In this document: positions 27,591 through 34,777 of the stretch, piece after piece | How the letters are laid out: the number at the start of each line of letters is the position of its first letter | Numbering within the stretch: position 1 is the first letter of the stretch | NCBI RefSeq assembly: GCF_000384815.1 | Contig: NZ_ARQF01000018.1 | Location: forward strand, 124,001-188,000 | Direction: 5' to 3' | DNA from: Halodesulfovibrio aestuarii DSM 17919 = ATCC 29578 | Lineage (GTDB): Bacteria; Desulfobacterota; Desulfovibrionia; Desulfovibrionales; Desulfovibrionaceae | Length of the DNA stretch: 64,000 bases | Translations under genes and position numbers: made by a program | Notes under the pieces: model-generated | Databases searched by the model: none | The model's input: the letters and a program-made list of their open reading frames with translations, nothing else | What the model was told of the DNA's origin: nothing

Positions 27591-28235
27591 CTACAGTTCA
27601 AAAAGTAGACTAACTAGTGACGCCGTACCGAATACGATAATGATTGTACCGGAAACTTTGTTGATAATTCGACTATGCTGCTTAACGTATGCGCGCATTG
27701 CACTTGCAAAGAAGGAAAGACCGCACCACCAGATGGCTGAGCCAAGGAAAACGCCGAGAACCAGTGCCGCTGCGCCGGGGGCTCCTGCATCGCCATTGAT
27801 GCCGAAAGTAGCAAAAATAACAGTAAATGCGATGATTGTACCCGGATTCATGGCAGTTAGAACGAATGTGCTGATCCATGCTGTGAGTAGACTTGGTTTG
27901 TTTTGCTCGATTTGCACACTGTCTGTATCTGAAACAAAAGTGGGCTGCTGACGCAACATATGGATGCCGATAGCGATAAAAAGTATGCCACCAACGAGCT
28001 TAATAATGTTGCTGGAGTCTGTAATAAGGTTTGTTATAGCAACAAGTCCGAATGCCGCAACCGCTCCATAGAAAAGGTCTGCTGAGGCAGCTCCAAGGCC
28101 AGATATTACGCCGACAAGTTTTCCATATTTTAGTGTCCTATGGATACACAGAACCCCGACAGGGCCAACAGGTGCAGCGATAGTGAGTCCGATCAAAAGA
28201 CCCTTGAGGAAAAAGTAAAAAAGGGCAAGGCTCAT
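27591..28235 (-). CDS. LysE-family amino acid exporter
   Basis: Inner-membrane exporter with six hydrophobic segments. LLIGLTIAAPVGPVGVLCIHRTL is the LysE/RhtB N-terminal signature, and ISGLGAASADLFYG follows. The frame extends to 28298, but ATG 28235 places the start just before the first helix as in the family, giving 214 residues. The exported amino acid cannot be told. It runs in the same direction as ygiQ. Confidence 0.85.
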   Translation of the reverse strand: MSLALFYFFLKGLLIGLTIAAPVGPVGVLCIHRTLKYGKLVGVISGLGAASADLFYGAVAAFGLVAITNLITDSSNIIKLVGGILFIAIGIHMLRQQPTFVSDTDSVQIEQNKPSLLTAWISTFVLTAMNPGTIIAFTVIFATFGINGDAGAPGAAALVLGVFLGSAIWWCGLSFFASAMRAYVKQHSRIINKVSGTIIIVFGTASLVSLLFEL

Positions 28236-28353
28236 TGTTTGTGATAATCCTATGGGGGTATGATTCCGGAAAAGGATAAAAGTACTATCCGACATCATAC
28301 CGTAAAAAAGGTTTTATGGAAGCTACCTTTTATTGTGTAGCGAATGGAAGACA

Positions 28354-28388
28354 TAAAAAAAGTCGCCCTAAAGGTCGACTTTTTTTTA
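28354..28388 (-). terminator. Terminator of the EF-hand gene
   Basis: AGTCG and CGACT arms with adjacent CC/GG pairs, flanked by runs of seven As and eight Ts, 20 bases after the minus-strand EF-hand stop codon. Confidence 0.75.
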
Positions 28389-28408
28389 CTGCAATATGTT
28401 GCGGTTGG

Positions 28409-28741
28409 TTATTTTTCAGGTGGAGCAATGAGTTCAGGAGCACCGGATCCCATTTTGCCCTGTTTACCACCCATCATACCGCCCATCATGCCGCCGCCTT
28501 TTTTGCCGCCAGAGTTGTGGCCGGCCATAAAGCCGTACCATTCATCATGGGAAATTTCGCCGGAGTTGTCTTTATCAATAGTCTGGAATGCCTGCTCTTT
28601 CATGGAAGGGTAGGTTTTGGAAAATTCTTCCCAGCTGATGCTGGCGTCGCCATTTGCATCCATTTTGTCAAATTTAGTATCTGCGGAAACTGAGGTTGCA
28701 AAAATACAGACCAGAGCAATAGTAAATAGGATTTTTTTCAT
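28409..28741 (-). CDS. Secreted EF-hand protein
   Basis: 110 residues. A Sec signal peptide (1-20, ending SVSA) is followed by two calcium-binding EF loops, DANGDASISWEE and DKDNSGEISHDE, each with the expected acidic positions 1, 3, 5 and 12. The C-terminal 35 residues are rich in Gly, Met and Lys (GGGMMGGMMGG). TAAGGAG lies 6 nt before the ATG. It probably binds calcium in the periplasm; its partner is unknown. The Met-rich tail could also bind copper, which is speculation. Confidence 0.82.
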   Translation of the reverse strand: MKKILFTIALVCIFATSVSADTKFDKMDANGDASISWEEFSKTYPSMKEQAFQTIDKDNSGEISHDEWYGFMAGHNSGGKKGGGMMGGMMGGKQGKMGSGAPELIAPPEK

Positions 28742-29010
28742 GATATCTCCTTAAGCAGCAGGCTGCGGACAGCAATACTGTGCGGTTGTACGAGGACAGG
28801 CGCAATACGGGATATGTGCATTACTCCTGTATTATGTTTATGATATACAGCAAGGACTGTGAAAAATAGTCCATTCCGTAAAATAAGCTTAGGTAGAATA
28901 CCCAGTAATGAGAACTGCGTCTACCGTGTATAAAAACTATACACAGGATATGGGGACTATTGGAGACGGACAGGGGCAGAACGTTATATCTATGGAATTG
29001 CATCGGACAT
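28742..29010. other. Intergenic region upstream of the EF-hand gene
   Basis: No gene is seen. A small inverted repeat GTGTATA (28926-28932) / TATACAC (28938-28944) occurs with a five-base loop. The promoter of the EF-hand gene should lie here but no clear hexamer pair stands out. Confidence 0.4.
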
Positions 29011-29043
29011 AAAAAAAGCCTCTTTCGAAAGAAAGAGGCTTTT
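29011..29043 (-). terminator. Terminator of tRNA-Asn copy 1
   Basis: AGCCTCTTTC (29017-29026), loop GAAA, GAAAGAGGCT (29031-29040), with a seven-base A-run on the plus strand that is the T-run of the minus transcript. Confidence 0.9.
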
Positions 29044-29049
29044 AAATTC

Positions 29050-29125
29050 TGGCTCCTCGAGTAGGACTTGAACCTACAACCTAGTGATTAACAGTCACCC
29101 GCTCTGCCTATTGAGCCATCGAGGA
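29050..29125 (-). tRNA. tRNA-Asn(GTT), copy 1
   Basis: 76 nt on the minus strand. Acceptor stem TCCTCGA/TCGAGGA, D-loop with GG, anticodon loop CTGTTAA (GUU, Asn), T-loop TTCAAGT, discriminator G and encoded CCA. Sequence is identical to the three other copies. Confidence 0.97.
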
Positions 29126-29160
29126 ATATGTGTGCTTCGGTTTCCCTCAGCGCGAAAATG

Positions 29161-29189
29161 TGTTTACGGATTTGCTTCGTACTCGTCAA
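29161..29189 (-). promoter_or_regulatory. Promoter of tRNA-Asn copy 1
   Basis: On the minus strand TTGACG, 17 bases, TAAACA, then a CGCGC block at the expected start site, which is typical of stable-RNA promoters under growth-rate control. The tRNA begins 35 bases after the -10. Confidence 0.8.
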
Positions 29190-29250
29190 TAGAAAAAAAG
29201 AAAAAAAAGAAAAAAGTCTTATACTATTGGGGATAGAGTCCGCAGTTGGG

Positions 29251-29937
29251 TTACTTTAATTGTAGTACAGAGGTAGGGGCATTCCCGTTGACTTCTCCTG
29301 GGGTAGTTTTGTTGTATGGTTCCCAAGTTAAATAAGTATTTTCATCGTCTATTTCTAAAAAACTGACAGATATTTTTTCACCGTTATCTAGGGTGCAAGT
29401 TATTCTGTTTTCGATAAAATCTTTCAGACCAGAAAGTGTAACACATGTTGCATCGCGATAAGGTTGCGGTGTGCTTGGGGCGTGTAGCATTTGTGTTATT
29501 GATGCGGGGGCATTTTTTTTGAAGTCATTGTAAAGTTGATTTTGCATGGTAAGAGTAAATACCGATAGAGCTATACTAATGCCGATGATCGTTACTGCAA
29601 TCCAGAATGCTTTTTTACTCTTTTTAAGAATATTGCATCGTATCAATATGTAAGGAAGGCTGAGCAGTGTCCACCCCCAATGAGGTGGTGTAATTCCGCG
29701 AAGTTTAAGCATGCGTCGGTCTATAAGAAGAAGAGAAATGCCTGCGCCTGAAAATACTGAGTCCGGAATGTTGTCTAGTGCCGAGGTACAAAAGGATATT
29801 GCCGTTATAAATATTGGGGCAAAAATATGAATCCAAATATACCAATCGCCGCTGGCTATCGCTTGTGCTTTTAATCGTTCCTGTTTTTGTTGTTTTTTAT
29901 TAAGCGGGTTAGGCAGAGAGGGATCTGAAGGTGGCAT
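29251..29937 (-). CDS. Hypothetical membrane protein inside the tRNA-Asn array
   Basis: 228 residues with three or four hydrophobic segments (about 33-50, 60-75, 86-100 and 110-130) after a polar N-terminal 25 residues, then a soluble C-terminal domain of about 90 residues with a TCVTLSGLKDFIENRITCTL stretch. The C-terminal part, with paired cysteines, would face the periplasm or cytoplasm depending on helix count. I do not recognise the family. It lies between tRNA-Asn copies 1 and 2, in the same direction, with no obvious terminator before the promoter of copy 1. Confidence 0.6.
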   Translation of the reverse strand: MPPSDPSLPNPLNKKQQKQERLKAQAIASGDWYIWIHIFAPIFITAISFCTSALDNIPDSVFSGAGISLLLIDRRMLKLRGITPPHWGWTLLSLPYILIRCNILKKSKKAFWIAVTIIGISIALSVFTLTMQNQLYNDFKKNAPASITQMLHAPSTPQPYRDATCVTLSGLKDFIENRITCTLDNGEKISVSFLEIDDENTYLTWEPYNKTTPGEVNGNAPTSVLQLK

Positions 29938-30212
29938 ATAGGGCTCCTAACTATTATGGGACGGGGATCGCATTTTTTAAGAAGTAGTTACGCGTATAAA
30001 TAATAGTGGACTCGATAACGTCAGTTATAGTTCGCGTCAAACGTAAATCATAGAGGTAGTTAAATTCATATCATTATATTGATATAGCATGATCAGATAT
30101 TTGCGGTCTGAGTCAAATGTCTATGCGCAGTGTGTGGCAGCGCAGTTAATATATTCGCAAGATACTTTTTCAACATATATCAAGTAGTTAGTTGTAGAAT
30201 GTTTTTTTGAAC
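29938..30212. other. Spacer between hypothetical gene and tRNA-Asn copy 2
   Basis: About 275 bases, AT-rich, with no gene. The promoter of the hypothetical membrane protein should lie here; no clear pair of hexamers was found. Confidence 0.4.
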
Positions 30213-30245
30213 GAAAAAAAGCCTCTTTCTTGCGAAAGAGGCTTT
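30213..30245 (-). terminator. Terminator of tRNA-Asn copy 2
   Basis: GCCTCTTTC (30221-30229), loop TTGC, GAAAGAGGC (30234-30242), preceded on the plus strand by seven As. The stem is the same as in the other units; only the loop differs. Confidence 0.9.
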
Positions 30246-30251
30246 AAGATC

Positions 30252-30327
30252 TGGCTCCTCGAGTAGGACTTGAACCTACAACCTAGTGATTAACAGTCAC
30301 CCGCTCTGCCTATTGAGCCATCGAGGA
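30252..30327 (-). tRNA. tRNA-Asn(GTT), copy 2
   Basis: 76 nt, identical to copy 1 over the full length, anticodon GTT, CCA encoded. Confidence 0.97.
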
Positions 30328-30365
30328 ATATGTTTGCTTGAGGTATTTCCCTCAATGCGAGAGTG

Positions 30366-30394
30366 CTTTTAAGGAAAAGTTTTCTTGCCGTCAA
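30366..30394 (-). promoter_or_regulatory. Promoter of tRNA-Asn copy 2
   Basis: Minus strand TTGACG, 17 bases, TAAAAG. The -10 is weaker than in the other copies and the discriminator reads CTCTCGCA instead of a full CGCGC block. Confidence 0.7.
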
Positions 30395-30554
30395 GAGAAA
30401 AAATATTTTTTTCAAAAAAGAGAAGAATGACGATTCGTTTAAGTCGATAGAGTGGCAGGATAGTCGTCGGTTAGTTGTAGGGATACTGGGGAGGACGGGC
30501 GTTGAGATGCGAAGCAGGTTAGTGGAACGCAGTTCTATTTTTTGTTGTTGGGCA

Positions 30555-30588
30555 TAAAAAAAGCCTCTTTCAAATGAAAGAGGCTTTT
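30555..30588 (-). terminator. Terminator of tRNA-Asn copy 3
   Basis: AGCCTCTTTC (30562-30571), loop AAAT, GAAAGAGGCT (30576-30585), with an A-run on the plus strand. The loop is identical to that of copy 4. Confidence 0.9.
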
Positions 30589-30594
30589 GAAGTC

Positions 30595-30670
30595 TGGCTC
30601 CTCGAGTAGGACTTGAACCTACAACCTAGTGATTAACAGTCACCCGCTCTGCCTATTGAGCCATCGAGGA
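30595..30670 (-). tRNA. tRNA-Asn(GTT), copy 3
   Basis: 76 nt, identical to copies 1, 2 and 4, anticodon GTT, CCA encoded. Confidence 0.97.
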
Positions 30671-30700
30671 ATATGTGCTGAATCAATCAGCGCGAAATCT

Positions 30701-30729
30701 TGTATACGGAGTCTGTGTCATCTCGTCAA
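30701..30729 (-). promoter_or_regulatory. Promoter of tRNA-Asn copy 3
   Basis: Minus strand TTGACG, 17 bases, TATACA, followed by a CGCGC discriminator. This is the best -10 of the four. Confidence 0.82.
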
Positions 30730-30945
30730 GGGGAAAAATAGAGAATTTATATTTCATGAAAAGATATACACTATATGTTTATAGTTAGGGTTGGAACTTG
30801 GAATGAGTGCTAAATGTCTAGTTTTTAGAGAGCTGACATGGTATAAAATTGTTGGAAAAGGTATTAAATAGAGCCGCAAGTGCTGTTTGCTTTTGTTGAG
30901 CTTTTGCTTTTTCTGACAGATCTGACAGAAAGGTTGACGGTGCAC
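30730..30945. other. Spacer between tRNA-Asn copies 3 and 4
   Basis: About 215 bases with no gene; a 9-base direct repeat TCTGACAGA occurs twice in tandem at about 30912-30929. Confidence 0.4.
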
Positions 30946-30979
30946 AAAAAAAAAGCCTCTTTCAAATGAAAGAGGCTTA
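30946..30979 (-). terminator. Terminator of tRNA-Asn copy 4
   Basis: AGCCTCTTTC (30954-30963), loop AAAT, GAAAGAGGCT (30968-30977), with a nine-base A-run on the plus strand. Confidence 0.9.
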
Positions 30980-30986
30980 TGAAATC

Positions 30987-31062
30987 TGGCTCCTCGAGTA
31001 GGACTTGAACCTACAACCTAGTGATTAACAGTCACCCGCTCTGCCTATTGAGCCATCGAGGA
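30987..31062 (-). tRNA. tRNA-Asn(GTT), copy 4
   Basis: 76 nt, identical to the other three copies, anticodon GTT, CCA encoded. It is divergent from lysS. Confidence 0.97.
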
Positions 31063-31098
31063 ATATGTGCTTGGGGTGTTTTCCCTAGCGCGAAAAAG

Positions 31099-31127
31099 TG
31101 TTTAGGGAAAACTTGCGGTACGGTCAA
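31099..31127 (-). promoter_or_regulatory. Promoter of tRNA-Asn copy 4
   Basis: Minus strand TTGACC, 17 bases, TAAACA, followed by a CGCGC discriminator. Confidence 0.8.
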
Positions 31128-31268
31128 GCCTTTTTCGTATTTCTTCAAAAAAAAAATGTAAAAAACAATTTTCTGCTCAGAGATGAGAGGGTTCCTTGAC
31201 GATTGCTGGTAATTGGCATAACCCTTCCCAATTCAGCAGTGATCGAATTTATTATACGGAGTGATCCC

Positions 31269-32852
31269 GTGAGCGAACAGGAACAGTCAAAACGTAAAAA
31301 AATAAAACTTCCCACTAAATCCAGCCAGGCAGAATACTTTATGCCTATGTTGGAGAGCTTTGTTGACCGTGATGAGTTAAACGAAGTGGTGAAGAATAGA
31401 GTGGCAAAGTCCTGCGACTTAATGGATGCAGGTATTTCCTTGTACCCGAACGGGTTTAAGAAGGAAGATGATTTTTCTCAAATTCGTGCAGAATATGAGG
31501 GTCTTGATACTGAAGAATTAGAATCCCTTGATAAGGAATTCTTTTGCGCAGGTCGTATTGTCGGTCTTCGTTCTTTCGGTAAAGTTACCTTTTTCCACGT
31601 TCTTGACAAAAGTGGTAAGATGCAGTGTTACGCTGCTCGTGATACCCTTGGTACTGAATCGTACCAGAAGTTTAAGAAATTTGACATCGGCGATATCGTT
31701 GGTGTTGTGGGTACATTATTTCGCACTAAAACAGGCGAACTGACCTTAGACTGTAAAAGTGTTCAGCTTCTTACAAAGTCTATTCGTCCGCTCCCGGAAA
31801 AATATCATGGTCTTAAAGACGTTGAGATTCGATACCGTCAGCGTTACGTTGACCTTATTGTAACGCCAAAGACTCGGGAAATTTTCCGCAAACGTACTGC
31901 TATTGTGCGTGAGTTCCGTAGATTTATGGAAGATAATGGCTTCATGGAAGTTGAAACTCCAATGATGCATCCAATTCCTGGTGGCGCAACTGCTCGTCCG
32001 TTTGTCACCTACCATAATGCGCAAGAGCATGATATGTTTATGCGTATTGCACCGGAACTCTACTTGAAACGTTTACTCGTTGGTGGTTTCGAAAAAGTTT
32101 TTGAAATTAACCGTAACTTCCGTAACGAAGGCGTTTCTACTCAGCATAACCCAGAATTTACTATGTGTGAGTTCTACTGGGCATATGCAACGTTTGAAGA
32201 CCTGATGGATCTTACAGAAGAGCTTTTTGGACACATTGCCAAGAAGGTGTGCGGTACCACCGTTATTACCTATCAAGGTCAGGAAATTGATCTGACCCCT
32301 GGTACTTGGCGTCGCGTCGGCTTCCTCGAATCTTTAGAAGTTATTGGTGGTCACACCAAAGAACTGTACGAAGATTACGACAAGCTTGTTGCACATTTGA
32401 AAAGCCGTGGGGAAAAAGTAATGGAAGGTGAGAAGCTTGCTAAGCTTCAAGCTAAGCTGTTTGATCTTGATGTTGAACCGGATCTGATTCAGCCAACTTT
32501 CATTTACAATTACCCGACAGATATCTCGCCTCTTTCTCGTAAAAACGAAGATGATCCTCGTTTTACTGATCGTTATGAACTTTTCATGACCGGTCGCGAG
32601 CTTGGTAACGCATTCTCTGAACTTAACGATCCTGTTGATCAGCGCTTGCGTTTCCTTGATCAGGTTGCAGAAAAAGAAGCGGGTGATGATGAAGCACACT
32701 ACATGGACGAAGATTATCTTCGTGCTCTTGAATACGGTATGCCTCCGGCTGCTGGTCAGGGGATCGGTATTGACCGTCTTGTTATGCTTCTTACTGATTC
32801 TCCATCAATCCGTGAGGTAATTCTCTTCCCACTCCTTAAACCGGAGAGTTAG
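31269..32852 (+). CDS. lysS: Lysyl-tRNA synthetase, class II
   Basis: 527 residues. An N-terminal OB-fold anticodon-binding domain (FFCAGRIVGLRSFGKVTFF) precedes the class II core: motif 1 around VETPMMHPIPGGATARPF, motif 2 in FRNEGVSTQHNPEF and motif 3 GIGIDRLVMLL. The frame runs upstream to 31203, but GTG 31269 (MSEQEQSKRKK) has CGGAG 8 nt before it and fits family starts. It opens a colinear set with lolC, lolD and bamA, only 9 bases before lolC. Confidence 0.96.
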   Translation: MSEQEQSKRKKIKLPTKSSQAEYFMPMLESFVDRDELNEVVKNRVAKSCDLMDAGISLYPNGFKKEDDFSQIRAEYEGLDTEELESLDKEFFCAGRIVGLRSFGKVTFFHVLDKSGKMQCYAARDTLGTESYQKFKKFDIGDIVGVVGTLFRTKTGELTLDCKSVQLLTKSIRPLPEKYHGLKDVEIRYRQRYVDLIVTPKTREIFRKRTAIVREFRRFMEDNGFMEVETPMMHPIPGGATARPFVTYHNAQEHDMFMRIAPELYLKRLLVGGFEKVFEINRNFRNEGVSTQHNPEFTMCEFYWAYATFEDLMDLTEELFGHIAKKVCGTTVITYQGQEIDLTPGTWRRVGFLESLEVIGGHTKELYEDYDKLVAHLKSRGEKVMEGEKLAKLQAKLFDLDVEPDLIQPTFIYNYPTDISPLSRKNEDDPRFTDRYELFMTGRELGNAFSELNDPVDQRLRFLDQVAEKEAGDDEAHYMDEDYLRALEYGMPPAAGQGIGIDRLVMLLTDSPSIREVILFPLLKPES

Positions 32853-32861
32853 CCATAGCTT

Positions 32862-34088
32862 ATGAACTTTGAGTCCTTCATTGCGCTGCGATACCTGTTT
32901 GCGCGTCGACAACAGTCATTTATATCGGTCATATCGATTATTTCTGTTCTCGGAGTCGCTCTTGGTGTTGCTTCGCTCATAGTAGTTATGGGTGTGATGA
33001 ACGGTTTCACAAAGGACTTGAGGGATAAAATTCTGGGCGTGAATGCTCACGTAATTACCATGAGTGCAACCGGAAATATGTCCGGTTATACTGAGTTAAT
33101 GAAAAAAATTGAGGGTGTCTCCGGTGTTGCCGGAGTCACCCCTTTTGTTTACTCAGAACTTATGGCTTCCTCATCTCAGGGTGTGAAAGGTATCATTTTA
33201 CGCGGTGTGCAGCCTGAGTCTGCGGACAGGGTTCTCACAATCCGCAAATACATGCAGGATGGTGGTTTTCCGGATCTTAATCGTAAAGGGCTTCCGGGGA
33301 TTATTGTCGGCAAAGAGCTTGCCAAACGCCTTGGTGTAGGTGTGGGGCGGCGTATAAATCTTCTTTCTCCTTCCGGTAAAAAAACATCACAAGGCTTCGT
33401 TCCAAGGGTCCGTAACTTTAAAGTTGTCGGCATCTATAAAACGGGCATGTGGGAATATGATTCATCCCTTGCGTTTGTAACTCTAGATTCCGCTCGGGAA
33501 TTGCTTGGATGGAATAAAAATGCCGTTACGGGGCTTGAGCTCTCTGTCAGTGATGTAAACAAAGCAGACGCAGTCGCCAAAGAAATAACTAAAAAACTTG
33601 GCGGGTATCCTTTCTATGCAAGAAGCTGGATGGATATGAATGCTAACTTGTTTGCTGCACTGAAACTGGAAAAAACAGCGATGGGTGTTATCCTTACGCT
33701 CATTGTTCTGGTTGGCTCATTCTCCATTATTACCACTCTGGTCATGCTTGTTATGGAAAAAACCCGTGACATAGCAGTGCTCATGTCTATGGGAGCAACC
33801 AAACAGCAGATTCGCAGAATTTTTATGCTGCAGGGAACTATTATCGGAGTGGTGGGAACTGCTCTGGGCTTTGCCCTTGGACTTGGGGTAGGTGAACTGC
33901 TTAAGCGTTATCAATTCGTAAAGCTTCCGAAGGGTGTGTATTCATTGGACAGGCTTCCGGTTCTTTATAATTGGACAGATCTCGTGATAATTGGAGTCGC
34001 TGCAATGGTATTGTGTTTTATCGCAACTCTATATCCAGCAAAGCAGGCTGCAAAACTAGAACCGGCAGATGCATTGAGGTATGAATAA
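32862..34088 (+). CDS. lolC: LolC/LolE-family lipoprotein-releasing permease
   Basis: 408-residue inner-membrane subunit of the LolCDE system that extracts lipoproteins for transfer to the outer membrane. The N-terminal FESFIALRYLFARRQQSFIS stretch and the first membrane helix are family marks; a large periplasmic domain (about 50-270) is followed by three helices, ending in LEPADALRYE. Only one permease gene is present, so the complex may be a homodimer, as in bacteria with a single LolF-like protein. The stop overlaps the lolD start by one base. Confidence 0.88.
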   Translation: MNFESFIALRYLFARRQQSFISVISIISVLGVALGVASLIVVMGVMNGFTKDLRDKILGVNAHVITMSATGNMSGYTELMKKIEGVSGVAGVTPFVYSELMASSSQGVKGIILRGVQPESADRVLTIRKYMQDGGFPDLNRKGLPGIIVGKELAKRLGVGVGRRINLLSPSGKKTSQGFVPRVRNFKVVGIYKTGMWEYDSSLAFVTLDSARELLGWNKNAVTGLELSVSDVNKADAVAKEITKKLGGYPFYARSWMDMNANLFAALKLEKTAMGVILTLIVLVGSFSIITTLVMLVMEKTRDIAVLMSMGATKQQIRRIFMLQGTIIGVVGTALGFALGLGVGELLKRYQFVKLPKGVYSLDRLPVLYNWTDLVIIGVAAMVLCFIATLYPAKQAAKLEPADALRYE

Positions 34089-34777
34089 TGAGTGCCGCAC
34101 CATTGTATGAGCTTAAGGGCGTCGGAAAGGACTATGAAGGTCCTGCTGAGTTGCTTACGGTTATAAATAATTTGGACCTGGTTATAGAGCAGGGTGAGGC
34201 TCTTGCAATCACGGGTGCATCCGGCTCAGGTAAAAGTACTCTCTTGCATCTATTGGGAACCCTTGATATTCCTTCGAGGGGTGAGTTACTTTTCAATGGT
34301 AGAAATCTTGCGGAATTGTCTGATGACGCTAAGGCTGTAGTGCGAAATCGGGAGATTGGATTTGTGTTTCAGTTTCATCATCTGCTGCCGGAATTTTCGA
34401 CGATTGAAAATGTAGCTATGCAAGCGATTATTGGCGGTGTGACCAAAAAAGACGCCTTTGAACGGGCCAGCGAAATGTTGCAACTCGTTGGACTGGGAAA
34501 GCGGCTTGAACATAAGGTTACAACGTTGTCAGGCGGGGAGCGACAGCGGGCTGCTATTGCCCGTGCCATTCTTATGCGGCCTTCAGTTTTGCTTGCAGAT
34601 GAACCCACTGGAAATCTTGATGAACGTACTGGCGAGTCAGTTGGAGAATTACTTCTTCGACTAAATGATGAGCTCGGTATGACCTTGGTTGTAGTTACGC
34701 ATAATCCTGAACTGTCGGATATTATGCGTCGCCGTCTTGAACTGCGAGCTGGAGAACTTTATGTCCAAACAGTTTAG
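34088..34777 (+). CDS. lolD: Lipoprotein-releasing ABC transporter ATPase LolD
   Basis: 229 residues. Walker A GASGSGKST (about 43-51), the LolD-typical FVFQFHHLLPEFSTIENV, signature LSGGERQRAAIARAI and Walker B LLADEPTGNLD are present. It powers LolC-driven lipoprotein release. Its last 17 bases overlap the bamA start. Confidence 0.93.
   Translation: MSAAPLYELKGVGKDYEGPAELLTVINNLDLVIEQGEALAITGASGSGKSTLLHLLGTLDIPSRGELLFNGRNLAELSDDAKAVVRNREIGFVFQFHHLLPEFSTIENVAMQAIIGGVTKKDAFERASEMLQLVGLGKRLEHKVTTLSGGERQRAAIARAILMRPSVLLADEPTGNLDERTGESVGELLLRLNDELGMTLVVVTHNPELSDIMRRRLELRAGELYVQTV

Noticed and set aside
30363-30557. 64-residue ORF between tRNA-Asn copies 2 and 3
   Set aside because: It starts inside the promoter of copy 2 on the opposite strand, is lysine-rich from A-runs and has no ribosome site.
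29011-31062. tRNA array as attachment site of an integrative element
   Set aside because: No integrase gene or partial tRNA copy is present; all four tRNAs are complete and have full transcription signals.
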